From BP-464 sp045805505 (GTDB lineage Bacteria; Actinomycetota; Thermoleophilia; Solirubrobacterales; Solirubrobacteraceae): a DNA stretch of 64,000 nucleotides. A program made the position numbers and the translations under genes. Location: NCBI GenBank assembly GCA_045805505.1, contig JBJMLA010000088.1, positions 41,922 through 105,921 of the forward strand. Reading direction: 5' to 3'. Below the pieces are notes generated by a model that saw only the letters and a program-made list of their open reading frames with translations, had not been told where the DNA came from and made no database searches. Below are positions 8,476 to 16,631 of the stretch, in pieces. Position 1 is the first letter of the stretch; every line of letters begins with the position of its first letter.

Positions 8476-9195
8476 GTGGACACACCCCGCGAGCCCCGCA
8501 CCTCCGACGAGGAGATCATCGGCGCCGAGACGAGCCTCGTCGACACGGTCTACGCCGACGACCAGCGTCTCCAGCGCATCAGCGACGAGCTGGACCACTC
8601 GTTCACCGTCATGTCGGAGGTCGGGCCGGCGGTATCGGTCTTCGGCTCGGCCCGCACGGCGCAGGACAGCCGCTACTACGACCTGGCCCGGCGCATCGGG
8701 TTCTGCCTGGGCAAGCACGGCATGTCGGTCATCACCGGCGGCGGCCCGGGCTGCATGGAGGCCGCCAACCGCGGCGCGCAGGAGGCCGGGGCGCTCTCGG
8801 TCGGCCTGAACATCGAGCTGCCGTTCGAGCAGAAGCCCAACCCGTACCTGGGCATCTCGCTGGACTTCCACTACTTCTTCACGCGCAAGCTGATCTTCGT
8901 CCGGTACTCCAGCGCGTTCGTCGTCGCGCCCGGCGGCTTCGGGACGCTCGACGAGCTGTTCGAGGCGCTCGTGCTCGTCCAGACCCACAAGATCGCCCGC
9001 TTCCCGGTGATCCTGGCCGGCCACGAGTTCTGGGACCCGATGGCCGAATGGATCCGCGACCGGATGGTCGACGAGGGCATGATCGCTCCCGACGACGTCA
9101 ACCTCTTCACGGTCAGCGACGAGCCGGGCGAGATCTGCGAGCTCGTCCGCGCCGCCGCGGCCGATCAGGGGCGCGGCAGCTCGAGCGCGGGGTAG
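8476..9195 (+). CDS. LOG-family (TIGR00730) Rossmann-fold protein
   Basis: A 239-residue protein of the Lonely Guy/lysine-decarboxylase-like family, which hydrolyses nucleoside monophosphates such as AMP or cytokinin ribotides to the base and ribose-5-phosphate. The signatures are ITGGGPGCMEAANRGA and APGGFGTLDELFEAL, the latter corresponding to PGGxGTxxE. The start is GTG 8476, 20 bp after the NlpC/P60 stop; longer readings would overlap that gene. Its 3' end overlaps the convergent PLD gene by 31 bp. The physiological substrate is unknown. Confidence 0.88.
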   Translation: MDTPREPRTSDEEIIGAETSLVDTVYADDQRLQRISDELDHSFTVMSEVGPAVSVFGSARTAQDSRYYDLARRIGFCLGKHGMSVITGGGPGCMEAANRGAQEAGALSVGLNIELPFEQKPNPYLGISLDFHYFFTRKLIFVRYSSAFVVAPGGFGTLDELFEALVLVQTHKIARFPVILAGHEFWDPMAEWIRDRMVDEGMIAPDDVNLFTVSDEPGEICELVRAAAADQGRGSSSAG

Positions 9196-10229
9196 CGCCC
9201 GCGGATCTCGTCGATGAACGCCGCGGCGCGGTCGGCCAGCGCCGCGTCGTGGATCTCCAGCACGTTCTCGGCGTTCTCCTCGCCCGAGCGCGAGAGGTTG
9301 AACGAGCCGACGAAGAGCGTGTCGTCGGCCACGGTCATCTTGCAGTGCATGAAGTCGTGGACCGAGTCCGGCGTCCACGGCGTCGAGTACTTGCCGGTGA
9401 AGCGCCCCGACGTGATGACCTGCTCGAGCAGCGGCCGCTTCCACGTGACGTTGCCGTTCTGCTCCCACTGGTGGAGCACCTGGCCCACCTGCGTGGCGTC
9501 GACGACGCCGGCGATGTCGAGGTCGCGGGCGGTCAGCTCCTCCGACAGCGTCGAGAGGATCGCCGCGCTGGTCAGGACGGGCGAGGCGATGCGGACCCGG
9601 CGCTCGGCGCAGCCGATGGCCTCGGCGATGCGGTGGGCGAGCTTGCGCCCGCGCCCGGGGCAGAACCACGGGCGGACCGTCGCGTCGCCGACCTGGACGA
9701 CCGGGGTCTCGCCGCGGCCGGTGTTCTCGACCTTGCCGCGCTCCCACAGCTCCGTGAAGTTCGCCGCATAGGCCGCGGCCAGCGGCGGGGAGTCGACCGT
9801 GACGATGACGTTCTCCTCGCGCTGCCACGAGTCCAGCGACCAGTTGGTCGAGCCGGTCCACAGCGCCTCGCTGTCACGCACGATGTACTTGTGATGCATC
9901 AGGTCGTAGCGGCCGGGGAGCCCCTTGAGCGGCACGCCGAGCGTCTCGAGGATCGGCCGCTCGGTCAGCGGCGGGGGCGGGAGCGGGGTGGCCGGCGCGT
10001 CCTCGTTGTAGGCGATGCGCACGGCGACGCCGCGGGCGGCGGCGGCGCGGATGGCGTCGGCGACCGTGTCGCCGACGGCGCCGGGAAGCCGCACGCTGTA
10101 GAGCGCGAGGTCAAGCGAGGTGTGGGCCGGCGCGATGAACGCAGCGAGCCGGGCGGCGATGTCGTCGGCGGTCTGGCCGCCATCGGTCAGGGTGTGGAGA
10201 TCGAGGATGCGCGGGACGCTACCCGTCAG
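9165..10229 (-). CDS. Phospholipase D-like protein, two HKD motifs; probable CTG start
   Basis: A PLD-superfamily protein with two catalytic motifs: HHKYIVRD...GSTNWS in the first half and HCKMTVADD...GSFNLS in the second. Together they form one active site for phosphodiester transfer or hydrolysis; the substrate (lipid or nucleic acid) is not evident and no signal peptide is seen. The first ordinary start is GTG at 10094, but the frame stays open upstream and reads RILDLHTLTDGGQTADDIAA and TSLDLALYSV, which is the expected first strand and helix of a PLD domain. The only sensible start is CTG at 10229-10227, which overlaps the upstream stop as CTGA. I therefore extend the gene to 10229 (354 residues). 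Confidence 0.8.
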   Translation of the reverse strand: MTGSVPRILDLHTLTDGGQTADDIAARLAAFIAPAHTSLDLALYSVRLPGAVGDTVADAIRAAAARGVAVRIAYNEDAPATPLPPPPLTERPILETLGVPLKGLPGRYDLMHHKYIVRDSEALWTGSTNWSLDSWQREENVIVTVDSPPLAAAYAANFTELWERGKVENTGRGETPVVQVGDATVRPWFCPGRGRKLAHRIAEAIGCAERRVRIASPVLTSAAILSTLSEELTARDLDIAGVVDATQVGQVLHQWEQNGNVTWKRPLLEQVITSGRFTGKYSTPWTPDSVHDFMHCKMTVADDTLFVGSFNLSRSGEENAENVLEIHDAALADRAAAFIDEIRGRYPALELPRP

Positions 10230-10558
10230 GCGGGCTGGGCGGACCCGAGGAGGACCCGCTCGAGCACGCGGCGCAGATCGCCGGGCGAGAAGGGCTGCAG
10301 CAGCGAGGCGATCGGGCGGGGGCCGCGGTCGGCGCCGCGGGGCGGCGAGGCGGCGATGGCGACGAGGGACACCGTGGGATGCTCGTTCTGCACGCGCCGG
10401 GCGAGAGCCCGTCCTGCGATGGAGTTAGGTTCGTAGAACACCACGTCGACGTTGCGGAACGCCTCGGTGCTCACGATCTCGTGACCCATGCGCCGCACGA
10501 GGCACTCGATGAGCACCCTCGTCTCCTCCACCGGCTCAACCACCAAAACTCGGGCCAT
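10226..10558 (-). CDS. Degenerate receiver-domain protein (pseudo-receiver)
   Basis: A 110-residue protein with the fold pattern of a CheY-like receiver (MARVLVVEPVEETRVLIE at the start, LLQPFSPGDLRRVLERVL at the end). Every phosphorylation residue is altered: the acidic pair after strand 1 is Glu-Pro, no aspartate lies at the strand 3 site (VVFYEPNSIAG), and the conserved lysine of KPF is glutamine (QPF). It therefore cannot work as a normal phospho-switch and may act by protein contact. ATG 10558 is chosen; GTG 10579 is possible. It is divergent from an intact OmpR-type regulator and overlaps the PLD gene start. Confidence 0.72.
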   Translation of the reverse strand: MARVLVVEPVEETRVLIECLVRRMGHEIVSTEAFRNVDVVFYEPNSIAGRALARRVQNEHPTVSLVAIAASPPRGADRGPRPIASLLQPFSPGDLRRVLERVLLGSAQPA

Positions 10559-10617
10559 TGCGCGAAAGATTGGCCGCACGGGGAGGGACTCCTGTTCGGG
10601 CTTAGTATGAGGCAGGT

Positions 10618-11328
10618 ATGAACGGCTCGCGAATCCTGGTCGTCGACGACGACGCGGACATCCGTGGGCTCGTCAAGGAGCTGCTCGAACGGTCCGGAGC
10701 GCTGGTGCGCGAGGCCGCCGACGGCAAGGAAGCGCTGCGCATGCTCTACGACGCGCGGCCCGAGCTGATCATCCTCGACATCTCGATGCCGGAGATGGAC
10801 GGCTGGCAGACGCTCGAGCGCATCCGCGAGATGACCGACGTCCCCGTGGTGATGCTCACCGCGCGCGAGGGCGAGCTCGAAGCCGTCCGCGGCCTGAAGG
10901 CCGGCGCCGACGACTACGTGCGCAAGCCGTTCGGGCGCCAGGAGCTGCTGGCCCGCGTCCAGGCGCTGCTGCGCCGCTCCAGCGCGGCGAAGCCGGCTGA
11001 GCGCGAGACGTTCGACGACGGGCTGGTCCGCATCGACGTGTCCAATGCCCAGGTCCTGGTCAAGGACCAGGAGGTCTCGCTGACGCCGCTGGAGTTCCGG
11101 CTGCTGCTGGCCTTCGTGCGCAACTCCAACCAGGTGCTCACCCGCGACCAGATCCTCGATCTCGTCTGGGGCGACAGCTCCGGCGTGGCCGGCGAGCAGG
11201 TCAAGCTCTACGTCGGCTACCTGCGCCGCAAGCTCGAGGCCGTCCTCTCCGAGGCCGAGATGCCGATCGAGACGGTCCGGGGCTTCGGCTACCGGTACCG
11301 CACCGGGTCGCCGGCCGCGTCCCAGTAG
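10618..11328 (+). CDS. OmpR/PhoB-family DNA-binding response regulator
   Basis: A 236-residue two-domain regulator. The receiver domain (5-118) has VVDDD, phospho-acceptor Asp54 in LIILDISMPEMDG, and the KPF lysine. A winged-helix trans_reg_C domain (about 135-228) ends with VRGFGYRYR. It should bind DNA as a dimer once phosphorylated. No histidine kinase is adjacent; the nearest, at 13291-14646, is already coupled to its own receiver gene, so the partner is unknown. ATG at 10618 gives the canonical N-terminus. Its last 40 bp overlap the convergent small gene at 11289. Confidence 0.93.
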   Translation: MNGSRILVVDDDADIRGLVKELLERSGALVREAADGKEALRMLYDARPELIILDISMPEMDGWQTLERIREMTDVPVVMLTAREGELEAVRGLKAGADDYVRKPFGRQELLARVQALLRRSSAAKPAERETFDDGLVRIDVSNAQVLVKDQEVSLTPLEFRLLLAFVRNSNQVLTRDQILDLVWGDSSGVAGEQVKLYVGYLRRKLEAVLSEAEMPIETVRGFGYRYRTGSPAASQ

Positions 11329-11663
11329 CGCGGCTCGGCGTCGGGCTCGCTGCCCTGCGGGCAGACGCGGCCCGCGCGCGGCGCGGCGGCGGCCAGGCAG
11401 AAGCGCTGGGGGCCGATGACCGTGCCGTCGCTGAGGGTCTCTGATCCGAGATCGACCAGCAGACCGCTCTCGCGGCCGTCCTCGAGCCATGCCGTGAGGG
11501 TGTCGGAATCCGTTGCGGACCCCGCCACGGCTTCGGCGAGATCGTCGAACGTGAAGCCCGCGGCGCCGCGCCTGCGCGCGAGTTCCCCCAGCCGGTTCAG
11601 CGTCCGTGCGTCCACGCGGGCGCATGATGCCACGCGCTCGTCCAGCTCGCGTGGACGCAGCAC
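11289..11663 (-). CDS. Hypothetical protein, possible winged-helix fold
   Basis: A 124-residue protein not recognised. Third codon positions are overwhelmingly G/C as in neighbouring genes, which supports real coding. The middle (LNRLGELARRRGAAGFTFDDLAEAV, then a segment ending ESGLLVDLG) has the spacing of a small winged-helix domain, but this is a weak pattern. The C-terminus is rich in Pro, Arg and Asp. It overlaps the 3' end of the response regulator by 40 bp on the opposite strand and is divergent from the receiver gene at 11702. Confidence 0.5.
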   Translation of the reverse strand: MLRPRELDERVASCARVDARTLNRLGELARRRGAAGFTFDDLAEAVAGSATDSDTLTAWLEDGRESGLLVDLGSETLSDGTVIGPQRFCLAAAAPRAGRVCPQGSEPDAEPRYWDAAGDPVRYR

Positions 11664-11701
11664 ACCAGAATTGGGGATTGTGCACCAACACGGTTCCGTG
11701 G

Positions 11702-12091
11702 ATGCTTGGCCGCTTGTCCTGCCGCGTGATCATCGCCGACGACGTCGACGCCGCCCGAGCCCTGTTCCGGATCGGCTTGGAGGCCGACGATCGGATCGAG
11801 GTGGTCGCCGAGGCGTGCAACGGCGCCGAGGCCGTCGAGGCGGTGCTCGCCCATCGGCCCGACGTCCTGCTCACCGACCTCGGGATGCCCGTGATGGACG
11901 GCCTGCAGGTGCTCATCGAGCTGCGCGAGCTCAAGGTCCCGACCAAGGTGGTCGTGCTGACGGGCTTCGCCCGTGACCGGCTCGGGCCGCTGGTGATGGA
12001 ATCCGGCGCCGTGGCCTACCTCGAGAAGGGCGCGACCCGCGAGGTCATCTGCCGCACGGTGCTCGACGCCTGCAGCACCACCACGAGCTAG
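11702..12091 (+). CDS. Single-domain response regulator (NarL-type receiver)
   Basis: A 129-residue receiver without an output domain. It shows VIIADDVDAAR, the phospho-acceptor aspartate in VLLTDLGMPVMDG, and a C-terminal YLEKGATREVI lysine region, which is closest to receivers of NarL/FixJ regulators. The DNA-binding HTH normally found in that family is absent, so it may relay phosphate or act by contact. ATG 11702 is preferred; GTG 11726 would remove MLGRLSCR and still keep the whole receiver. The stop overlaps the convergent SDR stop by 4 bp. Confidence 0.85.
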   Translation: MLGRLSCRVIIADDVDAARALFRIGLEADDRIEVVAEACNGAEAVEAVLAHRPDVLLTDLGMPVMDGLQVLIELRELKVPTKVVVLTGFARDRLGPLVMESGAVAYLEKGATREVICRTVLDACSTTTS

Positions 12092-12906
12092 GGCCGGCGC
12101 GGCACGCCGGTGGCGGCGCGCAGCGCCGCGTCGACCACGCGCGTGGGCGTGAAGCGCATGATCGCGCTCTGCACCTTGGGTGCGGCACCGACCACGTAGC
12201 GCGCTCGCGGCCGCTTCGCCGTCAGGCCCTGCTCGATCGCGGCCACCACGCCGGCCACGGGCGAGGCCATCTTCTGCGAGCGGGGGATCATCTTGCGGGC
12301 GCCGTCGATATGGCGCGCGTAGAGCGCGCGGTGCTCGGGCGTCAACCCGGCCAGGTCGGCGTCGAGCGCGTCCTCGGCCTTGCGCCACATGTCGGTGTCG
12401 GTCTGGGCCGGCTCCACGAGCACCACGCCGATGCCCCAGGGGCGCACCTCCATCCGCAGCGCGTCGGCGATGCCCTCGAGCGCGAACTTCGACGCGTTGT
12501 AGGCGCCCGTCATGGGCGTGGAGACGCGGCCGCTCAGCGAGGAGACGAACACGACGCGCCCGCGCGACTCCCGCAGTCGCGGCAGCACGGCCTGCGTCAC
12601 GGCGACCTGGCCGACGAGGTTGACCTCGAGCTGGTGGCGCAGCGCGTCGAGCGGCAGGGCCTCGACGGGGCCCGAGACCGCGATGCCGGCGTTGTTGACG
12701 ACGGCATCGAGGCGCGCCGGCAGCGCGCCGGGCAACGCCGCGAGGTGCGCGGCGTCGGTCACGTCGAGTGCCACGCTGGTGGCGCCGGGCACCTCCGTGC
12801 TCGCGTCACGGACGCCGGCGTAGACGTCCCAGCCCTCGGCGGCGAAATGCTCGGCGGTGGCGCGGCCGATGCCGCGCGCCGCCCCGGTGATCAGGACAGC
12901 GGGCAT
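12088..12906 (-). CDS. Short-chain dehydrogenase/reductase
   Basis: A 272-residue classical SDR. The NAD(P)-binding motif TGAARGIG is near residue 7, the structural NNAG near 90, and the catalytic residues are Ser in VSSLSG and YNASK near 152-156. A longer C-terminal segment (PRSQKMASPVAG onward) resembles SDRs acting on retinal, steroid or fatty alcohol substrates, but the substrate is not determinable. It is closely similar in layout to the SDR at 53544-54368. Both end with a basic tail. Confidence 0.88.
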   Translation of the reverse strand: MPAVLITGAARGIGRATAEHFAAEGWDVYAGVRDASTEVPGATSVALDVTDAAHLAALPGALPARLDAVVNNAGIAVSGPVEALPLDALRHQLEVNLVGQVAVTQAVLPRLRESRGRVVFVSSLSGRVSTPMTGAYNASKFALEGIADALRMEVRPWGIGVVLVEPAQTDTDMWRKAEDALDADLAGLTPEHRALYARHIDGARKMIPRSQKMASPVAGVVAAIEQGLTAKRPRARYVVGAAPKVQSAIMRFTPTRVVDAALRAATGVPRRP

Positions 12907-12916
12907 GCCCGCGAAC

Positions 12917-13294
12917 CTACCGTTCGAGCAGCTCGGCGAGCTTGGCGACGAGCTCGCGCGGGCTGAACGGCTTGCGCATCTGCGCGTCGGCGCCAGCGTC
13001 GGCGCTCTGCTCGGCGACGCGGTCGTGGACGGCGGCGGTGAGGACGAGGATCGGCATCGACGCGGTCTCGGGCCGCGCGCGCAGCCGGCGGACGAGCTCG
13101 TGGCCGTCCATGCGCGGCATCATCACGTCGACCACCGCGATGTCGGGGGTGCGCTCGGCGACGACCTCGAGCGCCTCGACGCCGTCGCGGGCCTTGACGA
13201 CCTCGTAGCCCGCGCGGTCGAGCCGCAATCCGACGAGCATCAGGATGTCCTCGTCGTCGTCGGCGACGAGGACCACGGGGCGGTCGCCGGTCAC
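12917..13294 (-). CDS. Single-domain response regulator partnered with the adjacent kinase
   Basis: A 125-residue CheY-like receiver with the full active site: acidic VADDDED, phospho-acceptor Asp56 in IAVVDVMMPRMDG, and Lys in MRKPFSPREL. There is no output domain. It starts 4 bp inside the end of the histidine kinase gene (ATGA overlap at 13291-13294), so the two are translationally coupled and form a cognate pair. Because the receiver lacks a DNA-binding domain, the signal must pass on by protein contact or phosphorelay. Confidence 0.92.
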   Translation of the reverse strand: MTGDRPVVLVADDDEDILMLVGLRLDRAGYEVVKARDGVEALEVVAERTPDIAVVDVMMPRMDGHELVRRLRARPETASMPILVLTAAVHDRVAEQSADAGADAQMRKPFSPRELVAKLAELLER

Positions 13295-14646
13295 GCCGCG
13301 GCCTCGGCGCGCGGGTAGGGGAGCTTGACGCGCACGGTCGTGCCCTCGCCCTCCTGGCTCGTCAGGTCGATCGTGCCGCCGTGGGCCTCGACGATCGTCT
13401 TGACGATGGTCAGGCCGAGCCCGGCGCCGGGAACGGCGCGCGCGGTGGCCGAAGCCGACCGGAAGAAGCGCTCGAACAGCCGCTTCTGCTCCTCGTCGGG
13501 GATCCCCATGCCGGTGTCGGAGACCTCGACGCAGGCGTGATCGCCGCCGTCGGTGAGCACGACGTCGACGCGACCGGCCTCCGGCGTGAACTTCAGCGCG
13601 TTGGAGACCAGGTTGTCGATCATCTGGCCGAAGCGGTCGCGGTCTCCGACCATCGGCTTGACCGGCTCGGCGCGCAGCGAGAGCGTCACGCTGGAGCGCT
13701 CGGCGGCCGGGCGCGCGGCCTCGACGGACTCGCCGGCGATCTGGGTGAGGTCGAGAGGGTGGGACTCCAGCGACAGGCGCCCGGCCTCGACCTGGGCGAT
13801 GAACAGCATGTCGCCGACGAGCCGCAGCAGGCGCTTGGCGTTGCGCTCGACGACCTCGAGGAACCTGCGTGCGTCGTCGGAGAGCTCCTCCTCGTCGTCG
13901 AGGACCAGCTCGAGGTAGCCGATGATCGACGTCAGCGGGGTGCGCAGCTCGTGGGAGACCAGGGCGAAGAACTCGTCCTTGAGCCGCTCGCCCTCCTGCA
14001 GGTTGAAGGCCATCGTGTTGAAGGCACGCGCGAGCTCGACGGGCTCGGCGTCGCCCTCCTCCGGGACGCGCGCGCTCATGTCGCCGGTGGCCAGGCGGTG
14101 GGCCGCCTTGGCCGTGCGGCGCACGGGCACGACGATGTAGCGCGTGAGGTAGGTGGTCAGCAGCGCGATCAGCAGCGCCGAGCCGATCAGGCCGCCGATG
14201 CCCAGGGCGATCGCCTGCTTGGCCTTGCGGTCCGCTTCCTCGCGCCGGCGCTCCACGTTGGCCTGCTCGGTGGAGATGATCTCGTTGAGCATCGCCCGGC
14301 CGGCCGGGTTCTCGGGCGCGGCGGCCAGGTTGCTGACGCGCTCGGCCTGCTCGGCGTTGCCGTCGACGAGCGGCGGCAGGCGCTGCTCGAGGATCACGCG
14401 CAGCTCGCGGCCGGCGGCGCGGACGTCGGGGGCGTTCGCCAGACCGCCTCGGCGACCGAGGTCCACGGCGATCAGATCCTCGCGCGCCTCGCTCGAGGCG
14501 TTGACCAGCTGCTGTGAGCGGCGCGCGGCCTCGGTGGAGTCACGCTGGTCGCGGACCGCGGTGACCAGCACGGCGAAGACCGTCGCGACCAGCGCGGCGA
14601 CGACCCCGCTGGCCGTCCCCATCCTCGTGATGAGGTTGCGGTTCAC
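13291..14646 (-). CDS. Membrane sensor histidine kinase (CHASE3-like, HAMP)
   Basis: A 451-residue kinase: transmembrane helix at about 12-32, an extracytoplasmic helical CHASE3-like sensor (about 35-145), a second transmembrane helix (about 146-168), HAMP (about 169-222), HisKA with SHELRTPL carrying the phospho-histidine near 230, and a HATPase domain with NALKF (N box), DTGMGIP (G1) and GAGLGLTIVK (G2). It overlaps the receiver gene that follows by 4 bp. The signal is unknown; CHASE3 domains sense small molecules or envelope changes. Confidence 0.94.
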   Translation of the reverse strand: MNRNLITRMGTASGVVAALVATVFAVLVTAVRDQRDSTEAARRSQQLVNASSEAREDLIAVDLGRRGGLANAPDVRAAGRELRVILEQRLPPLVDGNAEQAERVSNLAAAPENPAGRAMLNEIISTEQANVERRREEADRKAKQAIALGIGGLIGSALLIALLTTYLTRYIVVPVRRTAKAAHRLATGDMSARVPEEGDAEPVELARAFNTMAFNLQEGERLKDEFFALVSHELRTPLTSIIGYLELVLDDEEELSDDARRFLEVVERNAKRLLRLVGDMLFIAQVEAGRLSLESHPLDLTQIAGESVEAARPAAERSSVTLSLRAEPVKPMVGDRDRFGQMIDNLVSNALKFTPEAGRVDVVLTDGGDHACVEVSDTGMGIPDEEQKRLFERFFRSASATARAVPGAGLGLTIVKTIVEAHGGTIDLTSQEGEGTTVRVKLPYPRAEAAA

Positions 14647-14667
14647 GGCGGAGAGCCTACGGGCGAA

Positions 14668-16242
14668 TCAGGCGGCGGCGGTGAGCTGCGCGTCCGGCGC
14701 GGTGCTCGCGGCGGGCGCGGCGTCCTCCGACGGCGCGTTGACGCAGGCCATCGGGGTCATCAGCAGGATCTTGAGATCGAGCCACAGCGACCAGTTCTGG
14801 ATGTACCAGTTGTCCCACTCGATCCGCTCGGTCATCGAGGTCTGGCCGCGCAGGCCGTGGACCTGGGCCCAGCCCGTCATGCCGCTCTTGACGCGGTGGC
14901 GGTCGTCGTAGCGGCGGACCGTGGTGCCGAAGTGGTCGACGAAGTCGGGGCGCTCGGGGCGCGGGCCGACGAGGCTCATGTGGCCCAGCAGGACGTTGAG
15001 CAGCTGAGGGAGCTCGTCGAGCGACGTGCGGCGCAGCAGCGTGCCGATCGCGGTGCGGCGATCGTCGCCCTCGACGCCGCCGGGAGCGGCACCGGACGCC
15101 GCGAGGCGCGCCTTGAGCTCCTCGGTGGCCTCGGCCGGAGCCATGCGCATCGAGCGGAACTTCAGGATGTCGAACTCCTGGCCGTCGCGGCCGACGCGGC
15201 GCTGGCGGTAGAAGACGGGGCCGGGGGAGGACGTGCGGACCGCGGCGGCGAGCACCGCGAAGACGGGCGACGCGGCCAGCAGCAGCAGGGCCGCGAACCC
15301 GCGGTCGAGGGCGTGCTTGATGGCGAACTGCCAGGACTTGGGGTCGACGCGGTGCAGGCCGACGAGCGGCAGGCCGCCGACGTGCTCGACCCACTGGCGC
15401 GAGCTGACGTTCTCGAACAGCCGCGGGACGACCGAGACCTCGAGGCCGAGCTCGTCGCACTGGCGCAGCAGCGGCTGCACGGTGCTGTCGGGCGCGTTGG
15501 AGAAGGCGATGATCACGTGCTCGGCGCCGGTGCGGCGGATGGTCTTGGCCAGGTCCGCCGGGGCGCCGAGGATGGGGGCGATGCCGCCGGCGTCGCGGTA
15601 GGCGGGGGCCGGGTCGGCGTCGAGGAAGCCGACGGGCTCGAGGCCGAGCTCGGGCATCTTGCGCAGGCGCTGCTCGAGCTGGACGCCGATGTGGCCGGCG
15701 CCGATGATGATCGCGCGCTTGCCGCTGGCGCCGGCGAGGCGGGCCCGGCGGCGGGCCTGGGCGAGGACGAGGCGGAAGGTGGCGACCAGGGTCGCGCCGA
15801 TGGCGCCTGTGACGGCGAGGCCGCGGACCTCGTCGTGGCCGGCTCCCAGGAGCGCGGCGGCGGCCAGCGCGACGACGGCGGCGACGAGGACGGAGGAGAC
15901 GGTGTGGCGGATCGTGTCCAGCGAGCTCATGCGCGCCGGGCGGCTGCCGTACATGCCCTGCATGGCCAGGCGCGCCATCGCGGCGGCGCCGAAGCCGAGG
16001 CTCAGGGCGAGGCCGGTCTGCGACTGCGGGGCGCCGGCGGCCATGACCAGCGCCGCGGCGATCCACAGCATGATCGCGTCGGTGACCCCGCTGAGGACGG
16101 CGAAGCGGGTGCCCTCGAAGGCATCGTGCCGTGCGCCGGCCGGCGCAGCGGCGCCGCGCCGGATGACGGGCGGAGCCAGCTCGAGGACATGAGATGCAGC
16201 GGGGGGCACGCGGCAGAGGATCGGCGGGCCCGGAAGGACCAC
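14668..16242 (-). CDS. Polyprenyl-phosphate sugar phosphotransferase (exopolysaccharide initiation)
   Basis: A 524-residue integral membrane protein that starts glycan assembly by moving a sugar-1-phosphate onto undecaprenyl phosphate. It has about four N-terminal transmembrane helices, a central Rossmann-like CoA_binding_3 domain (about 175-290, IIIGAGHIGVQLEQRL), one further helix (about 312-330), then the bacterial sugar transferase domain with SPGPVFYRQRRVG, FDILKFRSM, RRTSLDELPQLLNVL and MSLVGPRPE. The kinase gene lies just downstream (22 bp) but need not be related. Start is GTG 16242; GTG 16209 is an alternative. A perfect 10-bp hairpin lies immediately upstream. Confidence 0.92.
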   Translation of the reverse strand: MVLPGPPILCRVPPAASHVLELAPPVIRRGAAAPAGARHDAFEGTRFAVLSGVTDAIMLWIAAALVMAAGAPQSQTGLALSLGFGAAAMARLAMQGMYGSRPARMSSLDTIRHTVSSVLVAAVVALAAAALLGAGHDEVRGLAVTGAIGATLVATFRLVLAQARRRARLAGASGKRAIIIGAGHIGVQLEQRLRKMPELGLEPVGFLDADPAPAYRDAGGIAPILGAPADLAKTIRRTGAEHVIIAFSNAPDSTVQPLLRQCDELGLEVSVVPRLFENVSSRQWVEHVGGLPLVGLHRVDPKSWQFAIKHALDRGFAALLLLAASPVFAVLAAAVRTSSPGPVFYRQRRVGRDGQEFDILKFRSMRMAPAEATEELKARLAASGAAPGGVEGDDRRTAIGTLLRRTSLDELPQLLNVLLGHMSLVGPRPERPDFVDHFGTTVRRYDDRHRVKSGMTGWAQVHGLRGQTSMTERIEWDNWYIQNWSLWLDLKILLMTPMACVNAPSEDAAPAASTAPDAQLTAAA

Positions 16243-16245
16243 CGT

Positions 16246-16272
16246 CTCCTACCGGTGTGAAGCCGGTAGGAG
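16246..16272. other. Perfect 10-bp hairpin in the leader of the sugar transferase gene
   Basis: CTCCTACCGG (16246-16255) and CCGGTAGGAG (16263-16272) are perfect reverse complements around a 7-nt loop. It ends 4 bp before the GTG at 16242 and lies 31 bp beyond the stop of the small gene at 16303, both on the minus strand. No T-run follows, so it is not a canonical intrinsic terminator. On the minus-strand transcript it would sit exactly where the ribosome site should be, which suggests a translational or protein-binding control element, or else that the real start is GTG 16209. Confidence 0.45.
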
Positions 16273-16302
16273 CCGCCGGATGTGTCTACGGGCGCTGGAC
16301 GG

Positions 16303-16608
16303 CTACTCGCCGGGGATGCCGCTCGCGTTCGGGTCGGTGGGGCCGCCGGGGATCGGATCGCCCTTGTAGTCCTCGGGGTTGTCGACCTTCTCGCCGTCGA
16401 TCGACACGCTGCCGTCCTCGTGATGGCGCAGCCCGGACGGCCCGAGGTTGGACTCGGGACCCTCCTCGTAGCCGTGCCCGCCCTCCTTGCCGCCGACGGT
16501 CTCGTACTTGCGCTCGTCGCTCGGCCAGTCCTCGAGGTTCTTCGGCGGGTTCTCCTCGAGGTCGGAGATGTCGGCGTGGTGCTCGTGCTCTTGCTCGTCA
16601 GGGGCCAT
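16303..16608 (-). CDS. Small acidic hypothetical protein
   Basis: A 101-residue, very hydrophilic protein, rich in Glu, Asp, Gly and Pro, with a His-rich start (DEQEHEHHADISDLEENPP). There is no hydrophobic stretch, signal peptide or recognised domain, so it is probably disordered or small and stress-related. GC at third positions and a clean ATG at 16608 support coding. It is divergent from the acyl-CoA ligase (23 bp apart) and could be cotranscribed with the sugar transferase downstream. Confidence 0.68.
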   Translation of the reverse strand: MAPDEQEHEHHADISDLEENPPKNLEDWPSDERKYETVGGKEGGHGYEEGPESNLGPSGLRHHEDGSVSIDGEKVDNPEDYKGDPIPGGPTDPNASGIPGE

Positions 16609-16631
16609 GGGCTCTCGTCTACCCTCACGGC

